Of a DNA stretch of 37,516 nucleotides, positions 31,036 to 37,516 are shown one piece after another. The notes beneath the pieces were generated by a model, which was not told where the DNA came from, did no database searches, and saw nothing but the letters and a program-made list of their open reading frames with translations. The translations under genes and the position numbers were made by a program. This DNA is from Campylobacteraceae bacterium. GTDB lineage: Bacteria > Campylobacterota > Campylobacteria > Campylobacterales > Sulfurovaceae. Numbering within the stretch: the first letter of the stretch is position 1; the number at the start of each line of letters is the position of its first letter. The DNA is taken from contig JALXFN010000138.1 in NCBI GenBank assembly GCA_027068975.1, forward strand, positions 1-37,516. Direction: 5' to 3'.

Positions 31036-33096
31036 ATGCGTACGCTTTTCCTCTCTCTCCTGCTAACTACTGTTCTGTTTGGAAAAGAGACTATTGAAGT
31101 TTTTGCAGAAGATGTAAAGGCAACAGTTGATTATTTTAGTGCAACTGGTGATGTGATTATTCTTTATGATGGTGCAATGATAAAGTCAAATAGTGCTACC
31201 TATGATAAAAATAGTTCAACATTAACACTCAATGGTGAAGTAGAGATGTTAAGTGAGACTGAAAATAGAGTTTCTTCAAATGAATTGGTTATTGATACGT
31301 CCACTAAGGAAGTAGAGTTTAAGAAGCTTTTTTTAACGACAGAGGAGAACCTTTGGATAGATGCTTCAAAAGCAACAAAAGAAGATGAAAACTACAAAAT
31401 ATACAACAGTGAACTCTCTTCTTGTAATAAAACAAATCCTGACTGGACAATAGCGTTTGCAGAGGCTTATTATAGGAAAGATAAAGATTTTATTACTTTA
31501 AAAGATGTAGAGTTGAATTTTTTTAATAGAAAGATTCTATCTTTGCCTTTTTTAGCTTTTTCAACAGTAGATAAACGAACAACAGGACTTCTTTTTCCCC
31601 ATTTTAAATTTTCAGATACAGATGGGTTTGTTTATGAACAACCCTTTTACTATGCTCCTAAAGATAATATTGATATAGAGTTTAATCCTCAAATTCGTAC
31701 GAGTAGGGGGCTGGGAACCCATGTTACTACACGCTTTGTAGACTCCAATCACTCATCTGGAGAGTTTACAACAGGATACTTTAAAAACTTTGATTCTTAT
31801 ACTGAAAAGCAGGATTTACATACAGAACATTATGGTTTTGAATTTCTTTATAACTCTACGAATTTTTTAGATTTGGATGAGTATAGGAGTGGATTTTATG
31901 TTAATGCAACCTATTTAAATGATTTAGAGTATCTTAATACGCAAAAAGATACAGCTTCTTCTTTAATTAACTCTAACCTTATTGAATCACGGCTAAATGC
32001 TTTTGTTTATGATGATAATGACTATTTTGGACTTTATGCTAAGTACTATATTGATACAAGCAAAGAAGACAATATGGAGACCATTCAAGAGTTACCAACA
32101 TTACATTATCATAGATTTATGGACAAGTTTCTTGTTGATAAACTTTTTTATACTATAGATGCACGAGTTCATAACTATACCAGAGTTAAAGGAAGTAGAG
32201 CAAATCAATTGGAACTTGATATGCCTATTACCTATTATGACTCTTTTTTTGATGATTATTTAAATTTTTCCCTATCTGAAAATTTATATTTGAGTCAGGT
32301 TAACTTTTCTAATCTTAAGAATGAAAGTGAAAATTATCGTTATTATCGCAATTTTCACACCTTGGAACTCTCTTCGGATTTAACCAAACAGTATGATTCT
32401 AATGTGCATACTTTACATCCTTCCATGATTTATACAAAACCAAGTTTTGAAAAGGAAAATCCTGTTGAGTATGCAGATTTAAGTCAGGAACAAAAGGAGC
32501 TGTTTGTAACCCAAACTAAAAAAGAGAATGTATCTTTTGGTTTAAGCCAGTACTACTATAACAATGATTTAGAGATGAAGTTTTATCATCGTTTGGCATG
32601 GATACATTATCCCAAAGAGAGACTAAATAGAAGGGATGTAAACAATGAATTTGGTTATGACAGAGAAAACTTAAGTCTTTATAGTAATATATTTTATTCA
32701 TTAGATAAAAATAAAATTCACTCTCTTACAACTTCTTTGGGCTATAATCAGAGCAACTATGATATAATGTTAACACATTTTTATAATTATGATTTTGAGG
32801 TTGAGCAAGAGAAAACAAGTTTTATAAATACAGCGTTCACTCATAATTATAATAAGTATAATCAATGGTTTTTTAATTATGATTATGATTTAGAAAAATC
32901 ATTTAATCATCAATGGTTTGTGGGGTGGTCACATAGACAAAAGTGTTGGAGTGCAAAGTTGAGTATAGGGCAAGAGCGTATTCCTAACCTTGATGACTCA
33001 TTTGAAAACAACATGCTTTATTTTGAACTTAACTTAAATCCATTTGGTGGTATATCTCAAAATATAGAACAAAAATTTTCATCACAAGGTAAATAA
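31036..33096 (+). CDS. lptD: LPS assembly protein LptD
   Basis: The outer-membrane beta-barrel that inserts lipopolysaccharide, 686 residues. A signal peptide (MRTLFLSLLLTTVLFG) precedes an OstA/LptA-like periplasmic domain (about 20-125: SATYDKNSSTLTLNGEVEM). The barrel domain carries the typical IPFLAFS-like strand (ILSLPFLAFSTVDKRTTG), followed by many alternating strands to the C-terminus. Only two cysteines are present, C130 and C637, against four in E. coli, so at most one disulfide between domains. It is short compared with the 784 residues of E. coli LptD. Confidence 0.9.
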   Translation: MRTLFLSLLLTTVLFGKETIEVFAEDVKATVDYFSATGDVIILYDGAMIKSNSATYDKNSSTLTLNGEVEMLSETENRVSSNELVIDTSTKEVEFKKLFLTTEENLWIDASKATKEDENYKIYNSELSSCNKTNPDWTIAFAEAYYRKDKDFITLKDVELNFFNRKILSLPFLAFSTVDKRTTGLLFPHFKFSDTDGFVYEQPFYYAPKDNIDIEFNPQIRTSRGLGTHVTTRFVDSNHSSGEFTTGYFKNFDSYTEKQDLHTEHYGFEFLYNSTNFLDLDEYRSGFYVNATYLNDLEYLNTQKDTASSLINSNLIESRLNAFVYDDNDYFGLYAKYYIDTSKEDNMETIQELPTLHYHRFMDKFLVDKLFYTIDARVHNYTRVKGSRANQLELDMPITYYDSFFDDYLNFSLSENLYLSQVNFSNLKNESENYRYYRNFHTLELSSDLTKQYDSNVHTLHPSMIYTKPSFEKENPVEYADLSQEQKELFVTQTKKENVSFGLSQYYYNNDLEMKFYHRLAWIHYPKERLNRRDVNNEFGYDRENLSLYSNIFYSLDKNKIHSLTTSLGYNQSNYDIMLTHFYNYDFEVEQEKTSFINTAFTHNYNKYNQWFFNYDYDLEKSFNHQWFVGWSHRQKCWSAKLSIGQERIPNLDDSFENNMLYFELNLNPFGGISQNIEQKFSSQGK

Positions 33097-33101
33097 AATA
33101 T

Positions 33102-34589
33102 ATGAAAACAGAAGCAAAAGTTGGTCTTTTTATTACATTGTCACTCTTTTTTCTTTTTGGCTTACTTTCTCAATTGAGCAGTTTTGATAATCTGTTTAAA
33201 AAAAGTTACCCTATCTCTGCAAAGATTAATGATGGCTCAGGTCTAAAAGATAAGGCAAAAGTAAAATTAAAGGGTGTTGACATTGGTTATGTTGAAAAAG
33301 TCACACTTTCAGATAATGATGTAGTTACAAAACTTATGATTGATGAGGGTGTTAAAATCCCTGCCGATTCTACTATTGTTATCTCACAAGACTCTCTTTT
33401 GGGGGGAAAGTTTTTAGATATTAAACCTGGTCACTCTACAGAAATTTTAAAACCCAATACCTTGTTGTCAAAAGAGGAGCAGGTCTCTTCCATTGCTGAT
33501 GCATCAACCTCTGCAGATGATGCATTTCAAGAGATAAAATTTTTAGTGCATGATTTAAGAGATATTTTTAACAAGGGTGGTAAAAATGATATTCAAGATA
33601 CCTTAGCAAATTTAAGAGAGTTCTCTAAATTATTGGCTTCTATTTCTAAAGAGGATAACCAAACCATTCATGAAATTTTAGCCAATGCAAACAAATCTTT
33701 AGCCAATGCAAATCGTACAATTGATAAATTTGCCACGATGAGTGATGAGATTACTAAAACATCAAAAGAGTTCTCTAAAGTTGGGCAAGGTATCAATAAT
33801 GATTTACCTCAAATAATGGCTAGACTAGATGCCATTACAAAATATCTCGAAGGTGTAAGTGCTACCCTAGATGCAAAGCTACCAACAGCAATAAATAAGT
33901 TTGTAAAACTTGAAGACAATTTAAACAGTACAATAGATGGTAATAAAGATAAACTCTCTAGTGCTTTAACATCGGTTGACGGTTTCTTTTCTGAAAGTAC
34001 AGAGACCATGCAAAAAGTTGACAAATATTTAGATGGAATGATTAAAAGTGAACTTCATGTGGAGATGAGGTCAGATGAAGTTTATGATGATGGTGGTTAC
34101 TCAAAGTCACATCTAAATTTAACGCTTAAACCAGACCCAAGTCGATATTATATGCTTGGTGTAACATCTGGACCTAGTTTTGAAGCTGATAAAAACTTCG
34201 AGAGAGGATATGCAGGAAACAAAAAGCATGAGGGTGGTAAGTTTCTACTCTCTGCACAATATGGTAAACGTTTTGATGACTTGCTCTTTCGTGTAGGTCT
34301 TATAGAGGGGCAAGGTGGATTTGGTGTAGATTATTTTGCATTGAATGATACTTTGAAAGTTAGTGCCAATATGTTTGACTTTAATGCTGTTAATGATATT
34401 CGTGGAGACAACTTAAACTTAACCACAACAATACGTTATCAGTTTTTTAAACATATCAATGCTTATGTTAGTGCAAACAATATCTTAAATAGTGGAGCAA
34501 ATAGTATGTCAGCTGGTTTGGGTGTTAGTTTTGTTGATAATGATTTAAAAAACCTTTTAGGAACTGCTGCTGCGAGTTCAAGTAAGTAA
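33102..34589 (+). CDS. MCE/MlaD-family protein with C-terminal strand-rich domain
   Basis: A 495-residue protein anchored by one N-terminal helix (about 7-25). An MCE domain follows at about 35-115 (INDGSGLKDKAKVKLKGVDIG, DSLLGGKFLDIKPG), the unit that forms hexameric lipid-transfer rings as in MlaD. A long helical stretch (125-320) comes next. The last 170 residues (from about HVEMRSDEVYDDGG) are rich in alternating strands with Gly and aromatic residues, like an outer-membrane barrel or beta-domain. No permease or ATPase of an Mla system is in this window. Starting five bases after lptD, it may work in outer-membrane lipid balance. Confidence 0.82.
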   Translation: MKTEAKVGLFITLSLFFLFGLLSQLSSFDNLFKKSYPISAKINDGSGLKDKAKVKLKGVDIGYVEKVTLSDNDVVTKLMIDEGVKIPADSTIVISQDSLLGGKFLDIKPGHSTEILKPNTLLSKEEQVSSIADASTSADDAFQEIKFLVHDLRDIFNKGGKNDIQDTLANLREFSKLLASISKEDNQTIHEILANANKSLANANRTIDKFATMSDEITKTSKEFSKVGQGINNDLPQIMARLDAITKYLEGVSATLDAKLPTAINKFVKLEDNLNSTIDGNKDKLSSALTSVDGFFSESTETMQKVDKYLDGMIKSELHVEMRSDEVYDDGGYSKSHLNLTLKPDPSRYYMLGVTSGPSFEADKNFERGYAGNKKHEGGKFLLSAQYGKRFDDLLFRVGLIEGQGGFGVDYFALNDTLKVSANMFDFNAVNDIRGDNLNLTTTIRYQFFKHINAYVSANNILNSGANSMSAGLGVSFVDNDLKNLLGTAAASSSK

Positions 34590-34601
34590 TAAAAGATAGA
34601 G

Positions 34602-35297
34602 ATGACAGAAGAAAAAAACAAGATACTTTTTAAGAATAGAAAAGATGCATCAGAGCAGTTAATAAAAGAGTTCTCTCTTAATGTTACAGCTTTAGACAAT
34701 ATTATTGTTTTAGCAACCAGTGAAGGTGGTGTCTATTTTGCAGAGCAAATTTCACAAAAAATTGGTTGTTCTATGGATATTATTTTAACAGAACCTATTT
34801 ACTCTGATGTTAATAAACAATTAACCATTGCAATGGTGGGAGAGACAGAAGAGGTAATTATTCATAAAGCATTAACCTCTGCTTTTAATATCTCAAAAGA
34901 TTATATTTATGGAGAAGCAGCTTCTAAATATAAAAAAAATATTTTAAGTCATATAGATAAATATCGTTATGGATTGGAGTTGCAAGATTTAAGTGATAAA
35001 TATGTAATATTGACCGATGAGTGTGTTGAGACAGGATTAACAATGATGTCAGCTGTTAAAACAGCTATATCTTTGGGTGCTAAAAATATTTTTATAGCAG
35101 TTCCTATTTTGGATAATGTTGTTTATGAAAATTTACTTACCATTTGTGATAATATCTTCTGTCCACATAAAATAGATGATTATATCTCTATAGATTACTA
35201 TTATGAGGAGTTAGAACCTTTTGGTTTTGAAGAGATAGATAAAATAATGAAAAACGTAATGAATACATATAAAAAAGGAAAAATAGATAATGAATGA
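34602..35297 (+). CDS. phosphoribosyltransferase-like protein
   Basis: A 231-residue protein of the type I PRTase fold. The PRPP-binding loop is YVILTDECVETGLTMMSA at about 134-151, in the VxxxDDxxxTGxT form with Glu/Cys replacing an acidic position. Further features are IVLATSEGGVYFAEQIS near 35-51 and LGAKNIFIAVPIL after the loop. The substrate is not clear; similar proteins often remain unassigned. The stop overlaps the pnp start by eight bases. Confidence 0.8.
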   Translation: MTEEKNKILFKNRKDASEQLIKEFSLNVTALDNIIVLATSEGGVYFAEQISQKIGCSMDIILTEPIYSDVNKQLTIAMVGETEEVIIHKALTSAFNISKDYIYGEAASKYKKNILSHIDKYRYGLELQDLSDKYVILTDECVETGLTMMSAVKTAISLGAKNIFIAVPILDNVVYENLLTICDNIFCPHKIDDYISIDYYYEELEPFGFEEIDKIMKNVMNTYKKGKIDNE

Positions 35298-37422
35298 ACA
35301 AAATGTAGTAGTTAGTTGTAACAATTTGGAAGAGCGTTACCAATTTAACAAGGTAGCCAAACAAGCAAGTGGATCTGTGCTTTACTACCGTGGTGATGCT
35401 GTACTTTTAGCAGCTGTTGCAATAGACCCAGAACCTGTTGATGAAGATTTTTTGCCATTAACAGTTCAGTATGTAGAAAAAACGTATGCAGCTGCAAAAA
35501 TCCCTGGGGGCTTTATGAAAAGAGAGACCAAACCAGGTGATTTTGAAACTTTGACATCAAGAATAGTAGACCGAAGTTTAAGACCACTTTTTCCAAAAGG
35601 TTTTCATAATCCTGTGGTTATCTCTATTACTGTTTTGAGTTCTGATTCAGCAGTAGACATGCAAGTAGCAGCAATGCACGCAGCATCTGCAGCTCTTTAT
35701 ACTTCTGATATCCCTGTCAATCAAGTTGTAGCAGCAGTTCGTCTTGGTAAAATAAATGATGAAGTCCTTATTAACCCTACACTTATAGAACAAGAGGAGT
35801 CTACCTTAGACCTTTTAGTTGTTGGTTCAGGTTCTGATGTACTCATGATAGAGATGTGTGTAAAAGCCTCTGAAGATGAGCATGTTCAATACACCAATGA
35901 ACTAGAAGAAGATGAACTTTTAGAGATTATTGATATCGCTCAAACGGCTATTGAAACGGCATCAGAAGCATATGAGAATGATTTTAAAATAGCTAAAAAA
36001 GAAGAGATAGCTGTAGAGATAGCCGAAGATAAATCAGATGATACCCTCTATAAATTTATAGAAGAAAACTATGCTGAATCTGTTTCCAAAGCTGTTCAGT
36101 CTATGGCAAAATCAGAGAGAAGTCAAGCTTTAAAAGATGTTAGAAAAACTATTATAGAAGAATTAGAGGCTAAAGAAGAAGAGGTAGATAAAGAGTTGGT
36201 TTCTAAAATGTTAGAAGCGTATAAAAAGTCTGTGGTTCGTTCACTTATTTTAGATAAATCTATTAGAGCAGATGGAAGAGCTTTAAATGAAGTTCGTCCT
36301 ATTGAGATTGATATTAACCTTTTACCGTCTGTTCATGGCTCTTGTCTCTTTACTCGTGGTCAAACACAAGCTTTGGTTACTGCAACACTTGGTGATATGA
36401 AATCAGCTCAATCTTATGACCTCATAGGTACAAAAGGTGCATTGTATGAGACATTTATGGTACATTATAATTTTCCTGCTTTTTCAGTAGGTGAAGCAAA
36501 ACCAGCCAGAGCTCCAGGGCGTAGAGAGTTGGGGCATGGTAATCTTGGTAAAAGAGGTTTAGAGCCAACACTTGACCTTCATAGAGATGGAACAGTACGT
36601 TTGGTTTCTGAGATTTTAGAATCAAATGGTTCTTCATCTATGGCAACGGTTTGTGGAGGTTCATTGGCACTTAAAGCTGCAGAGGTAGAGACTTCTAAAC
36701 TTGTTGCTGGTATCGCAATGGGGCTAGTAACAGATGGTACAAAAAACTGTGTTCTTACAGATATTATGGGATTAGAAGACCACGATGGTGATATGGACTT
36801 TAAAATCACAGGTACCCAAGATGGTGTAACAGCTATGCAGATGGATATTAAACTGGGTGGAATAGAAGCCGATGTTTTAAAAGAGGCACTCTATCAAGCA
36901 AAAGAGGGGAGACTTCATATTTTAAATATTATGGAAGAGTCTCTTAAAACCATGCCATCAAGTAAAGCTTTACCTTCTACTGTAGAGTTCTCTGTAGATG
37001 GTAGTCATGTTCCAGCTATTATCGGTAAGGGTGGGGGAACCATTCGTGAGATTATCGAAAAGTATGATGTAAGCATTGACATTGACCGTGATACAAACTC
37101 TGTTAAAATTACAGGTTCCTCAAAAGAAGATGTTAATGGAGCAAAAGAGTTTATAGACTCTATTACTTCTGCACCTGTTAAAAAACAGATGGTTTACGAG
37201 ATTAATAAACAGTATGCTGGTAAAATTAAGAAGATAGTTGAGTTTGGTATGTTTATAGAGATGCCAGATGGGTATGATGCCTTGCTTCATATCTCTAAAG
37301 TTGCTAAAGAGCGTGTAAATAACCTTGATGAGCGTTACAATGTTGGAGATGCTATTGATATTATTGTTTTAGAGCAAAAAGGTAAGAAGGTGGAGCTTTG
37401 TACTCCTGCTTATTTATTATAA
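35290..37422 (+). CDS. pnp: polyribonucleotide nucleotidyltransferase
   Basis: PNPase, a phosphorolytic 3'-5' exoribonuclease and part of RNA turnover, 710 residues. Two RNase PH domains lie at about 10-230 and 320-560 (VHYNFPAFSVGEAKPARAPG, ELGHGNLGKRGLEP), joined by a helical domain. A KH domain (IIGKGGGTIREI near 577-588) and an S1 domain (KIKKIVEFGMFIEMPDGYDAL, from about 645) complete the protein. The C-terminus is short and ends with PAYLL after the S1 domain. The ATG has AAAGGA eleven bases upstream. The purD, lptD and pnp order supports the placement. Confidence 0.96.
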   Translation: MNEQNVVVSCNNLEERYQFNKVAKQASGSVLYYRGDAVLLAAVAIDPEPVDEDFLPLTVQYVEKTYAAAKIPGGFMKRETKPGDFETLTSRIVDRSLRPLFPKGFHNPVVISITVLSSDSAVDMQVAAMHAASAALYTSDIPVNQVVAAVRLGKINDEVLINPTLIEQEESTLDLLVVGSGSDVLMIEMCVKASEDEHVQYTNELEEDELLEIIDIAQTAIETASEAYENDFKIAKKEEIAVEIAEDKSDDTLYKFIEENYAESVSKAVQSMAKSERSQALKDVRKTIIEELEAKEEEVDKELVSKMLEAYKKSVVRSLILDKSIRADGRALNEVRPIEIDINLLPSVHGSCLFTRGQTQALVTATLGDMKSAQSYDLIGTKGALYETFMVHYNFPAFSVGEAKPARAPGRRELGHGNLGKRGLEPTLDLHRDGTVRLVSEILESNGSSSMATVCGGSLALKAAEVETSKLVAGIAMGLVTDGTKNCVLTDIMGLEDHDGDMDFKITGTQDGVTAMQMDIKLGGIEADVLKEALYQAKEGRLHILNIMEESLKTMPSSKALPSTVEFSVDGSHVPAIIGKGGGTIREIIEKYDVSIDIDRDTNSVKITGSSKEDVNGAKEFIDSITSAPVKKQMVYEINKQYAGKIKKIVEFGMFIEMPDGYDALLHISKVAKERVNNLDERYNVGDAIDIIVLEQKGKKVELCTPAYLL

Positions 37423-37484
37423 TATTTTAAAATTATGAAGAGTGCCATATGTTGTGGACTAATACACAAACTTGACATTTTTCC

Positions 37485-37490
37485 TATAAT
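37485..37490 (+). promoter_or_regulatory. -10-like box downstream of pnp
   Basis: A perfect TATAAT in the last 94 bases, which contain no gene start. A TTGACA at 37472-37477 is too close (7 bases) to be its -35. It may drive a gene beyond the window's end. Confidence 0.3.
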
Positions 37491-37516
37491 GTCCTATACT
37501 ATGTACAATATATGGA

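Noticed and set aside
37472-37490. Full promoter with TTGACA and TATAAT after pnp
   Set aside because: The two hexamers are only seven bases apart, so they cannot act together; only the -10 was kept.

Overview
The window is 37.5 kb of AT-rich chromosome from a Campylobacterota (epsilonproteobacterial) species, probably a free-living Sulfurimonas/Sulfurovum-like organism. The strongest argument is gene order. The run serA-rpsA-ispH-aroA-pheT-pheS with a divergent HIT gene is, as I remember it, the order in Helicobacter pylori and Campylobacter jejuni. A purD...lptD...pnp neighbourhood is also known from H. pylori. The proteins themselves have the expected family motifs. Assignment to a genus is a guess.

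Layout. 1-1.3 kb: 3' part of threonine synthase. 1.3-2.0 kb: a LysR-type effector domain with no DNA-binding domain. 2.1-7.8 kb (minus): a tripartite efflux operon, tolC-like/hlyD-like/RND, whose RND pump is split into two halves by one in-frame UAG followed directly by AUG. 7.9-16.8 kb (minus): serine synthesis, ribosomal protein S1, IspH, AroA, PheT and PheS, tightly packed with several ATGA overlaps. 17-20.2 kb (plus): HIT protein, ArgD, a second TolC-family protein and a periplasmic thioredoxin.

20.2-27.8 kb is an accessory region. It holds a VapBC-like pair, a MidA-family methyltransferase, a HigBA-like pair under a palindromic operator, an unknown gene perhaps related to phage-type PBECR nucleases, a very AT-rich ABC-type ATPase and a DUF2779 nuclease. 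Three directly repeated, hairpin-rich elements of about 95-120 bp separate these genes. Each begins with GTAG, and one stem shows a compensatory base change. A relic of a second midA-like 3' end lies at the far right side of the region. A possible small structured RNA with its own -10 box lies at 23.04-23.13 kb.

27.8-37.4 kb (plus) returns to core genes: a cation diffusion facilitator overlapping hemD, a probable 6S RNA directly upstream of purD, then purD-lptD-MCE protein-phosphoribosyltransferase-pnp, probably one operon.

Points most worth a second look are the REP-like repeats with covariation, the ATPase plus DUF2779 pair with contrasting base composition, the split RND pump with a His/Cys-rich tail at the break, and the cloverleaf-like RNA candidate. 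All family calls were made by eye from protein motifs; no database search was run.
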